DNA of 64,000 bases from Taeniopygia guttata (taxonomy: Eukaryota > Chordata > Aves > Passeriformes > Estrildidae). This document shows, in pieces, positions 23,965-31,283 of this stretch. The translations under genes were made by a program, and so were the position numbers. The stretch lies in contig NC_133050.1 in NCBI RefSeq assembly GCF_048771995.1, forward strand, positions 4,042,501 through 4,106,500, given 5' to 3'. Each line of letters begins with the position of its first letter. Positions within the stretch are counted from its first letter, which is position 1. Under the pieces are notes generated by a model, which did no database searches, was not told where the DNA came from, and saw nothing but the letters and a program-made list of their open reading frames with translations.

Positions 23965-26535
23965 TCACAGTTTTCCATTAGTTTCATTCTGAAGGTCAGG
24001 TTTGATCGACCTGAGTGGACACCACCTGATCTTGTCCTCCTTTTTAACTGCTGCGTACCCTCGTCCCATGAGCACCAGTCTCCAGCCCCGTTCCCACTCG
24101 CCCAGCTCGTTTTTGACCATGACCTGTGGGCCCTCCTCTAGTGTCTGGGTGGCCCAGTGTTTTCGAATGGGACTGTTTGCTTCATCTCCCCTAGGGAATT
24201 GGTTCAGTGCTAATAGCGCGGTTGCTAGCATGCGTGTCTGGTCTCCTGAGGGGATGGATTTGGCAAAGCCCTCTGCCTTTGCCAATACTTCTAACTTGGC
24301 TTTTAGGGTCTGATTTGCTCGCTCGACAATGGCCTGTCCGGTGCTGTTATATGGGATTCCCTGCGCTAAGGTGATACCCCACACCAAGGCGAATTCCCGC
24401 ACTGATTTGGAGATAAAATTGGAAGCATTGTCAGTTTTAATTTGCTTGGGGATACCAAGCCATGCCATAACTGTCAGCCAGTGCTGGATCGTGGCCTTGG
24501 AGTTGGGTTTGAGGTGCTGTGTCGCTATGATCACTCCGCTGTAGGTGTCCACTGTCACTGCAAGCCATGCTCGGGGCTTCAGCAGTTCGCAGAGGGTGAA
24601 GTCTGACTGCCAGATTTCTGACGCCTTGAGGCCCCTCGGGTTGACTCCACCGGTCCATAGGGGTGACTTCTGGCAGTGAGGGCAGGTGGCCACTACGTGT
24701 CTCGCGTCCGCTGTCGAGATCCCGCATCTCTTCGCCAGTGCTTTGGCCCCTATGTGGAGTGACTCGTGCAGCTGACGAGCTTCCTGCAGCGTCCACACTC
24801 CCTTCGCTGCGGCATCTGCTTTGTCATTGCCAGTCTGGAAGAAGCCCTTGACTGGGTTATGGCTGTTGGCGTGGATGACGGACACGGTGCCCTGGCGTGA
24901 GGAGAGTGCCTCTTCAAGCATGGAGGCCGTTGTGGATGTTGACACACCTGGTCTTGACATGGCTAGGCAGAGCTTTGCCACGAATATAGAGTCTGTCACG
25001 ATGTTGAGGTGTTCGTCCTGGAAAAGTCCGCACGCCAAGACCACTGCTGCTGCTTCCAGCTGTTGCACTGACAGCGTGGGGTCGCATGTTTTGACGCAAT
25101 GCCATGTTTCTCCTGTTTGCCACACTGCTGCTGCGGTAGAAGTCATGGAGGAGGCATCTGTAAAGACCGTTGGCCCTGGTTGCGGTCGGTCCATGACCTT
25201 CGGTGGCACATCTATGTCGACAATGGTCAGTAGCTGGGTCCAAGGTGGTTTGGTGGCGTAGGAAATTTCTCCCCCGAAGCCAGTGAGAGCGAGGGCCAGG
25301 TGCTCCGATATCGCAGTTGACTCCGTGGTTGGTCGCTTGCGGAAGGGGAGGTGGATCCTTGCCGGCTCGGTTCCCAGGTGTCTCAGGGCGAGTCTCCTGC
25401 CTTTCATGATGAGGTTAGCAACGCATTCAACTCCTGGGGAGAATGCGTGAGTTGGTCTTCCGAGGACCACCCATTGGATCGGCTGGGATTTTTCGGAAGG
25501 TCCTTGGGCAAGTGCTCCCACTCCTCCCTTCTGTGTGAAGTGGACGTATAAGTCCAGTGGTACGCTCGGGTTCCACCTGGCAAGCAGGCTAGTGGACATC
25601 TGACGTTCGATGAAGTCGAGGGATTTCGTTGCTTGCGGCATCAGCTCCTTGGGGTCCCAGGGGTGTTTTCCTTTCAGGAGGTCATACAGGGGGTCCATGA
25701 CCTCTGGGGGAACTAGGACGATGTTGCGGAGCCACTGCAGAGATCCCACGAGTCGCTGCATGTCGTGGAGGGTCTTGATGTCTCGGCGGACCTTTATCCT
25801 GGGTGGGGTCACGTAGGAGTTTGTGATCCCCACTCCCAGGAAGGTCACGCACGGTCCTCTCTTGATCTTCGTGTTCGGGATCTCGAAACCGTTGGCCTGG
25901 AGGGTTTCCGTGATCGTGGACACTAGGTGATCCACTTGGCCTGCTGATGGTGCAGCGACGAGGATGTCGTCCATGTACTGAATGATGGTCGCAGCAGGGT
26001 GGGAGTGTCGGACTGGCATCAGTGCCCTGTCCACGGTAATCTGGCATATGTTCGGGCTGTCCACAAGGCCTTGAGGTAGCACCTTCCATTGGAAGCGGAG
26101 GTTAGGTCGCTCGCCGTTCGGGAACACGACGGAGAAGGCGAACCGTTCTTTGTCCTCGGCATGCAGGGGTATTGAAAAGAAACAGTCTTTGATGTCCAGC
26201 ACTGCGCACGGCTGCCCTTTCGGGATGGCTGAGTTCGCGGGCAGTAGTGTCTGAACTGGACCCATGGGCTGAATTGTCTTGTTCACTTCCCTCAGGTCGT
26301 GGATGAGGCGGTAGCCTTCTCCTGATCTCTTGGGGATTACAAACACAGGGGTGTTCCACGGGCTGGTGGAGGGTTCAATGTGGCCCTTTTGTAGCTCGCG
26401 GTCGACCAGTTCCAGCAAGGCTGTCATTCGAGGCTTTGACAGGGGCCACTGCTCAACCCATACGGGGTCTGGTGATTTCCAAGTCAGTTTGATTGGCAGC
26501 AGTGGGTGTACAGCAGTGGCCCTCATTATAAATTT
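23965..26535 (-). CDS. pol: retroviral pol: reverse transcriptase, RNase H, integrase
   Basis: This reading frame is open throughout and is entered by -1 frameshift at the AAATTTA site, so it has no start of its own. In order it shows reverse transcriptase with VLDIKDCFFSIPLH and the YMDDILVA catalytic box; RNase H with TDAS, an LEAAAV glutamate and VTDS; and integrase with an HHCC zinc site (HESLH ... CPHC) and the D, D, E residues in WQSDFTL, KTDNASNF and VERANQTL. All catalytic residues I can identify are present. The protein copies viral RNA to DNA and inserts it. It ends at the N-terminal coding part of env. The sequence features place it with alpha/beta-type retroviruses. Nothing in the sequence shows that it is still active. 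Confidence 0.92.
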   Translation of the reverse strand, partial: KFIMRATAVHPLLPIKLTWKSPDPVWVEQWPLSKPRMTALLELVDRELQKGHIEPSTSPWNTPVFVIPKRSGEGYRLIHDLREVNKTIQPMGPVQTLLPANSAIPKGQPCAVLDIKDCFFSIPLHAEDKERFAFSVVFPNGERPNLRFQWKVLPQGLVDSPNICQITVDRALMPVRHSHPAATIIQYMDDILVAAPSAGQVDHLVSTITETLQANGFEIPNTKIKRGPCVTFLGVGITNSYVTPPRIKVRRDIKTLHDMQRLVGSLQWLRNIVLVPPEVMDPLYDLLKGKHPWDPKELMPQATKSLDFIERQMSTSLLARWNPSVPLDLYVHFTQKGGVGALAQGPSEKSQPIQWVVLGRPTHAFSPGVECVANLIMKGRRLALRHLGTEPARIHLPFRKRPTTESTAISEHLALALTGFGGEISYATKPPWTQLLTIVDIDVPPKVMDRPQPGPTVFTDASSMTSTAAAVWQTGETWHCVKTCDPTLSVQQLEAAAVVLACGLFQDEHLNIVTDSIFVAKLCLAMSRPGVSTSTTASMLEEALSSRQGTVSVIHANSHNPVKGFFQTGNDKADAAAKGVWTLQEARQLHESLHIGAKALAKRCGISTADARHVVATCPHCQKSPLWTGGVNPRGLKASEIWQSDFTLCELLKPRAWLAVTVDTYSGVIIATQHLKPNSKATIQHWLTVMAWLGIPKQIKTDNASNFISKSVREFALVWGITLAQGIPYNSTGQAIVERANQTLKAKLEVLAKAEGFAKSIPSGDQTRMLATALLALNQFPRGDEANSPIRKHWATQTLEEGPQVMVKNELGEWERGWRLVLMGRGYAAVKKEDKIRWCPLRSIKPDLQNETNGKL

Positions 26536-27143
26536 GTAATCCTGACTCCTAGCATAGCAAGGATGTCTCTTCCTATCAGGGGTGGGGAGTTTTGCAAGAT
26601 GTAGGGGTGGATTGCTACTGTTTGTTCTGGTCCTTTCTTTGTATGGAGCGTTATAGCTACCAATTGGGTGCTTTTCCAAGCTCGGGACAACCCTCCCACC
26701 CCGTTCACTGGAGGGACCTCCTTGTACTGCCAGTGCCGGGGCCATAGGGCTTGGGGTAGGATTGTGCAGTCTGCTCCTGTGTCTGCCCAAAACTGAAGCC
26801 CTATTACGTGGGGGTCCCGACTGCCATAGAGGCGGCATGTCCCCCAAACTTTCGGGGGTTCCTTCCCTAATTTCAGGGCCAGGGCCACCCAGGGGTCCTG
26901 ACTTGGGCTGCCCCCTGTTGACCCTGTGGCACAGGCACTGCTTGCGGTGGCGGTGGGTATGAAGGCGCCGCAGGCTGTGCTGTGAGACTCGTTGGCAAGG
27001 GTATGAAGTTGGCTGCTTCCTGTGGGAGAATGGGGTACGAGGGCTCCCCGCCCCATTGGGGGTTGGCATGGATGGGCCGCCTCATATTCGCAGCGGGAGG
27101 AGGCTGGGTGCGGCCCGCAGGCCCCCTCCCTTTTCCGTTTCCC
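26526..27143 (-). CDS. pro: retroviral protease (pro frame)
   Basis: The pro reading frame lies one base back from gag and overlaps its 3' end, entered at the GGGAAAC heptamer. It carries the aspartic protease active site FWADTGADCTIL and the C-terminal PLIGRDIL element that packs behind it. The enzyme dimerises and cuts Gag and Gag-Pol polyproteins. The frame stops with TAA directly after the AAATTTA heptamer that leads into pol. I see no dUTPase domain, unlike many betaretroviruses. Confidence 0.88.
   Translation of the reverse strand, partial: GKRKREGACGPHPASSRCEYEAAHPCQPPMGRGALVPHSPTGSSQLHTLANESHSTACGAFIPTATASSACATGSTGGSPSQDPWVALALKLGKEPPKVWGTCRLYGSRDPHVIGLQFWADTGADCTILPQALWPRHWQYKEVPPVNGVGGLSRAWKSTQLVAITLHTKKGPEQTVAIHPYILQNSPPLIGRDILAMLGVRITNL
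26529..26535 (-). other. -1 ribosomal frameshift heptamer, pro to pol
   Basis: A AAT TTA in the pro frame is followed at once by the TAA stop. Slipping one base back enters the long pol frame. This is the canonical X XXY YYZ arrangement, with the same heptamer used by alpharetroviruses at their frameshift stop. Confidence 0.85.
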
Positions 27144-29194
27144 TGGAGCCGGGACCTGCATTCCCTAGCAAGATGCCCCTTCCTCCCGCAACCCCAGCAG
27201 GATCCCCGCGGGCGTGTTTGGGGTGGAGGCGCTGCGGCAGGCCGCCGTGCCGGCTGGGGGCAGCTCACCGCGATGTGACCCGCCTCACCGCACTTGAAAC
27301 ACGCCATGGCATTGGTCAGGGTGTGGACGGCTGCCTGAATGGGCGTCAGGTGTTCCTCCCTAACTACGTGTCTGATCATGTCAGCCAGGCTAGCTCCGGC
27401 TGGCAGGGAGCGTAAAATATCCTTGGTAATAGAATTGCATTGCTGGCGCAGGCAGTCGCCTACCACGGGGCCCTTTGCCTCTGCCGGCAGGGTGGAGGAG
27501 TCTATCGCTGCCTGCAAGCGATCTACGAACTGTGTGAAGCTTTCGCTCTCTGCCTGCCTCACGGTGGACCACGGTGCCGGCTTAGCCACGACTCGGGAGG
27601 CTGCGCGGATAGCCTCTCTGGCAGCCCGAGTGGTCGCCCTGACCTCCTCAGCCTGCATCTGCGCAGCTTGTTGTTGCGGCGTGATCATATCATCATGTTT
27701 TCCTATCAGTCTGGATAAGCTCGATCTGTGTGGGGGCTGCCTCGCGCCAGACGCTTGGGCTAACTGCTTCCTACAATTATCCTCCCACTCCTGTCTGAAG
27801 ACAATCATTCCCGCACCATCAAGTATCATGCGCCCTATTCGTTCGATATCAAAGGGAAGCAAGTCATCGTTGCTAAAAAGACCATCGATTAATGTGGTGA
27901 CTATGGCCGAGTTGATCCCTTTTTCTGCGATGGCTTTGACAATTGACTGTATATCCTTTGGGTTTATCGGGGTATATACCCTTTGTTGGTTTCCTTCCGG
28001 ACCGGCGAGCCTCACCGGGAAGGCTTGTATGGCAGCCGCTGGGGACCATTCAGCACAGGCTATCTTTATTTTCCCCCAGTCAGTAAACTGGGCTGGTTCG
28101 TATTGTAGTTGTTTTTCGGCGCGGCTTAGAACTTTACTCGGTTTTGTTTCAAACTGTGCTGGCTCCGTTTCATCCGTCTCGGAGTCATAGCCAGCCTCCG
28201 TCAGCTCCTCTGAGCTGGTGGAGCTGTCGCTGGTCTCCGAGCCGGAAGACGAGTGCCAGTGCACTTCCGGGGCTCCGCGCCGTTTTGTCCGGCCCCAAGC
28301 TCGCTCCTCCCCGTGGGGGTGGCGCCGCTCCCGCCCCCCCGGCTCGCCGCACCTCCCGCGGGGGGTGGTTTCTCCCTTATATGGTGGCGGCGCCTGGCGC
28401 GGCCGCTGGTTGGCTCCGCGCTCCGTGCCGCTCTCCGCCCCTTTCTCCCGCGCACGCGCATCCCCGAGATCGCGCACTTCCCGGGTTTTCGCGCCGAGAC
28501 TCCCCGGGCCCCGCCCCTCTCTACGGCTTCCGGCGCCATTTTCAAGGGGATAAGGAGGCGGCATGGCGGCCACGTTCTCCCGAGCCGTGGTTTCTGCGTC
28601 TCGGGCTTCTTTCGCCAGCCCTTGCCAGAAGCGCTCCGCGTGCCGTTGCGTCTCCGACAACTGATCGCGGGCCGGTGGCGGCGGCGGGACGGAGGAATTT
28701 GCGGTCTCTCGGGGGGTTCGAGCGGTGGGGGTTTTTTGGGGGTTTTCCGCGGCGGGGGTGTCTCGGGGGGTTTCTGTGGTGGGGGGTGGGCTCTGATCTG
28801 GGGGAGGGGGTGTCGCGCTGAGCCCCCCCGGGTCCCCGCTGCCGGGCGGATCACTCTCAGGGGCAGTCTGCGTTCCCGCCCCCACACCGAGTTTGGGAGT
28901 AACTAATAAACACGTACGCGCCGCGCTCCATGTCTCCTGCTCTTCTATCGCTTTGCGTAGGGCTTTCTCTACTTTGCCCCATGCTTTAAGGTTTTTGCCA
29001 CTGCCTGAGGATTTTGTGTCCTCGGCTAGCGCGGCAGTGCATTTTTCCCATATTTCCGGATGTAACACATCCACAGGGCGCTCAATTGCCCCAAGCTCAA
29101 GCAATCTCGCTATGGCAAGATGAAAATCCTTGAGCTTACACCCAATACCCCACTGCGTATGAATGGCACTTACGATCCTTGCTATTGCGTCCAT
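26873..29194 (-). CDS. gag: retroviral gag polyprotein
   Basis: The first ATG of the open frame is at 29,194 (MDAIARIVSAIHTQ), giving about 773 residues. The N-terminus resembles the alpharetroviral matrix in layout. A long Pro/Arg-rich middle contains two PPPY late-domain motifs (MPPPYPL, APPPYKG). A capsid region follows with a major-homology-like stretch (ESFTQFVDRLQAAI). Two zinc knuckles, CFKCGEAGHIAVSC and CWGCGRKGHLAREC, form the nucleocapsid. The frame extends upstream through the primer-binding site without ATG, so the chosen start is the likely one. Gag builds the particle and binds genomic RNA. The frame is uninterrupted. Confidence 0.92.
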   Translation of the reverse strand: MDAIARIVSAIHTQWGIGCKLKDFHLAIARLLELGAIERPVDVLHPEIWEKCTAALAEDTKSSGSGKNLKAWGKVEKALRKAIEEQETWSAARTCLLVTPKLGVGAGTQTAPESDPPGSGDPGGLSATPPPPDQSPPPTTETPRDTPAAENPQKTPTARTPRETANSSVPPPPPARDQLSETQRHAERFWQGLAKEARDAETTARENVAAMPPPYPLENGAGSRREGRGPGSLGAKTREVRDLGDARAREKGAESGTERGANQRPRQAPPPYKGETTPRGRCGEPGGRERRHPHGEERAWGRTKRRGAPEVHWHSSSGSETSDSSTSSEELTEAGYDSETDETEPAQFETKPSKVLSRAEKQLQYEPAQFTDWGKIKIACAEWSPAAAIQAFPVRLAGPEGNQQRVYTPINPKDIQSIVKAIAEKGINSAIVTTLIDGLFSNDDLLPFDIERIGRMILDGAGMIVFRQEWEDNCRKQLAQASGARQPPHRSSLSRLIGKHDDMITPQQQAAQMQAEEVRATTRAAREAIRAASRVVAKPAPWSTVRQAESESFTQFVDRLQAAIDSSTLPAEAKGPVVGDCLRQQCNSITKDILRSLPAGASLADMIRHVVREEHLTPIQAAVHTLTNAMACFKCGEAGHIAVSCPQPARRPAAAPPPQTRPRGSCWGCGRKGHLARECRSRLQGNGKGRGPAGRTQPPPAANMRRPIHANPQWGGEPSYPILPQEAANFIPLPTSLTAQPAAPSYPPPPQAVPVPQGQQGAAQVRTPGWPWP
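27137..27143 (-). other. -1 ribosomal frameshift heptamer, gag to pro
   Basis: In the gag frame the bases read G GGA AAC, a canonical slippery heptamer, placed after the second zinc knuckle and just inside the start of the open pro frame. A purine/GC-rich stretch follows that could form the stimulatory structure. Confidence 0.8.
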
Positions 29195-29316
29195 GACGCT
29201 CGCGGATCCCGGGGACGTCTCCCCTACACCTAGATATGGTTTGACCGTTCCGGCCGCTGCTCCTGTCCAGGTGTATCTCGTCCGCCGGGGGAATTTTTCC
29301 TTTTTTTCTTCTTTTC

Positions 29317-29334
29317 TCCCAGGTTTCGGCACCA
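29317..29334 (-). other. primer-binding site, tRNA-Phe type
   Basis: On the minus strand TGGTGCCGAAACCTGGGA lies three bases inside the 5' LTR. It matches the complement of the 3' end of vertebrate tRNA-Phe at 17 of 18 positions, as I recall that tRNA. Confidence 0.75.
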
Positions 29335-29337
29335 ATA

Positions 29338-29691
29338 TGTTGCCTTTATAAAGGGCAACCAGCGACCTGGTTCAGGTGGCAGCACGGCGGCCTGGCCTCT
29401 CCAGGCCGCTCAGGCTAATCAACACACGCGGATACCAATGTGGCAGACGGTCGAAAAGCCTTTATTATCCTATCTCGTGGGTTTAAATAGTCTTGGGGGT
29501 TTTTGCTACGTCAGAGGGGGGTTGGGGGGTCTCAGGGGTTAGTCGGGAGTGGAAATTTACCGGGGCAGGTGTGGCTACATGCTTCTGGGGCTTCAGGGGT
29601 AAATAGCTAACGTGGGGAAGGGAGAAGGGGAGGGGTCTATCTTTCCGTAACATCCCGTGATCTTCCGCTCGCCTGTCCCTTACCTACCACA
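29338..29691 (-). mobile_element. 5' LTR of endogenous retrovirus
   Basis: A 354-bp copy of the 3' LTR, with minus-strand TTTAAA (plus 29,482-29,487) and AATAAA (plus 29,461-29,466). It drives transcription leftwards through gag. The TG/CA ends are intact. Confidence 0.9.
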
Positions 29692-29692
29692 G

Positions 29693-29960
29693 ATTTGCTG
29701 GCACAGAAAGCCAAAATTTGGAAGATTCTGGGTTCTGGCTCCAGCACCATCCAGATCTGCTGTTTGCTGGGACCACCAGTGCACAGATTAGGAAATTTTT
29801 TGGTGCCAGAACAACCAAAGTCCAGTAATTTGCTGGCACAGAAACCCAAAAGCCAGAAATTTCCAATCCTGAAACCAGCCAGGTGTGGTGTTTGCTGGGA
29901 CCACCAGTGCCCAGCTTTGGAAGCTTCTTGGTGTCTTCACAGCCCAGGTGTAGCAATTTG
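29693..29960. repeat. short degenerate tandem repeat, ~125-bp units
   Basis: Two units share TTTGCTGGCACAGAAA, then TTTGCTGGGACCACCAGTGC followed by AGNTTNGGAAG. They lie directly against the 5' LTR and do not match the MROH spacer. Confidence 0.6.
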
Positions 29961-31283
29961 GTTTTCAGCTACCTGAGGAAGAGAAGGCTCCGCTCAGACT
30001 GTGGCTTTCCTTTTTCTTGGAACTGTTTAACCCAGCTCTGGACAGAAAACCCAGAAAAACACCGGCAGCTCACACCTGTGGCCCACCGAGGTCTGGGACC
30101 CTGCATTCCAGGGCCAGAGGGACTGAGAAGAGACCTAGTGAGCCAACTACAACCCACAAAAAGGACTTTCTGAATTGCCATCTCTTCAGAACTGAGAGGG
30201 GTTTTATTTCATATTATTCATGCTTGTGAATACTTTACTTGATAAATAAACTGTTTTTTTTCATTTTTCTCCAGGGAAGTCTTCTCCTGAAATAGTAGGG
30301 GGAGGGGCCACTTGAACTTGATTTGTAGACGGACTCCTTTTGGAGGTTTCCTCACAACATTTGCCCTAAACCAGGACAGACAGTCACAATTGTGCCACTT
30401 CACCAGTGGCACAACTCCCCAGACCCCCAGGAAAAGAAAGGACATGTAACGTTCTCCAAACATTTGGCCTGCTTTGCTGCAAAATACATGCTGCACACAC
30501 AGTGCAGTGTGGAAAGCCAAGAGAAGCTGCAGTAGGTGGCAAATCTTGGGACAGAAGCTCGACCTTGTTCTCCATGAGAGGTTCTTGACAAGAGCAGACA
30601 GGAGAAGATTCCTGGAAAAGTGCAACAGCTTTCCAGAAGTGAAATGAAGATGAAAGAAATTATCAAAAATGTTTTCCTCTTTATTTCTATGCTCCCCTCT
30701 TCCATGTTGCACGACTTCTCCATGATGTGAATTCCAACTGAATCTCACCTCTAAGATGGGTCACTTAGCAAGTTATAAACACTCTAAAATACCATGAGCT
30801 ACACACAGTTTTCCTTCCCCTGTTTTTACTGGAAAGCAACGCTGGAGACATAAGTGCAGTGCTTGGGTCACGTATGAATCCTACACCAAGGGAATGTGCC
30901 CCAATAGTGTTTGAACCTCAGCAAGGACAATGCACAGCAGCGACACAGCGGAGGGGATTTCTCTGCCAGTGTGCAGGAGTCAGGACTCTGGATCTGGGCT
31001 CAACACTGCAAAGTTCCCGTGTTTGGACAGAGGAAGGGGCTGTCCCCGGGGCGCGTGGGGCTCGGCCGTTGGGCAAGCGGGGAACGGACACGTGGACAAA
31101 CGGCCTCGGTGCTTCAGTTGCAGAGGCAGCAGCGGCGGCGGCGGCAGCAGCGGCGGCAGCAGCGGCAGCAAAAGCAGTTTTTCTCTTCTTTCTCTTTCTC
31201 TTCTTTCTCTCCGGCTGTGGGACACCTTCCTCTCGGTGTCCCTCACCCGCTGTCCCTCCCCTCTCCCCGCCTCCTTCTCCCCC
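29961..31283. other. upstream region of the PIM-like gene; possible LTR end
   Basis: 30,000-30,290 ends with an AATAAA (near 30,243) and T-rich run and could be an old LTR or retroposed 3' end. From 31,040 the sequence is strongly GC-rich. A (CGG/CAG)n run sits at 31,122-31,172, and a CT-rich run follows to 31,210. This is probably promoter and 5' UTR of the kinase gene. Confidence 0.4.
31122..31172. repeat. CGG/CAG trinucleotide run
   Basis: Mixed CAG and CGG triplets lie just upstream of the PIM-like start codon. They would be 5' UTR. Confidence 0.8.

Larger units (their letters stand above)
21534..29691 (-). mobile_element. nearly complete endogenous retrovirus, LTR-gag-pro-pol-env-LTR
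   Basis: The provirus is about 8.2 kb, minus strand, with paired LTRs, a primer-binding site, polypurine tract, and gag, pro, pol and env in standard order. Gag and Pol resemble alpha/beta-type (class II) retroviruses: matrix-like N-terminus, two zinc knuckles, three-frame gag-pro-pol expression. Env is of the gamma type, with a CWLC motif and a CX6CC motif. This mix is known among avian and mammalian retroviruses. The flanks show no target-site duplication. It interrupts the sequence following MROH copy A. Confidence 0.9.

Noticed and set aside
26526..27161. dUTPase domain in the pro frame
   Set aside because: The N-terminal part overlapping gag shows no recognisable dUTPase motifs; only the aspartic protease is supported.
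27339..28906. Plus-strand frames of 217-283 codons inside the provirus
   Set aside because: They are shadows of gag on the opposite strand, which has matrix, late-domain and zinc-knuckle motifs.
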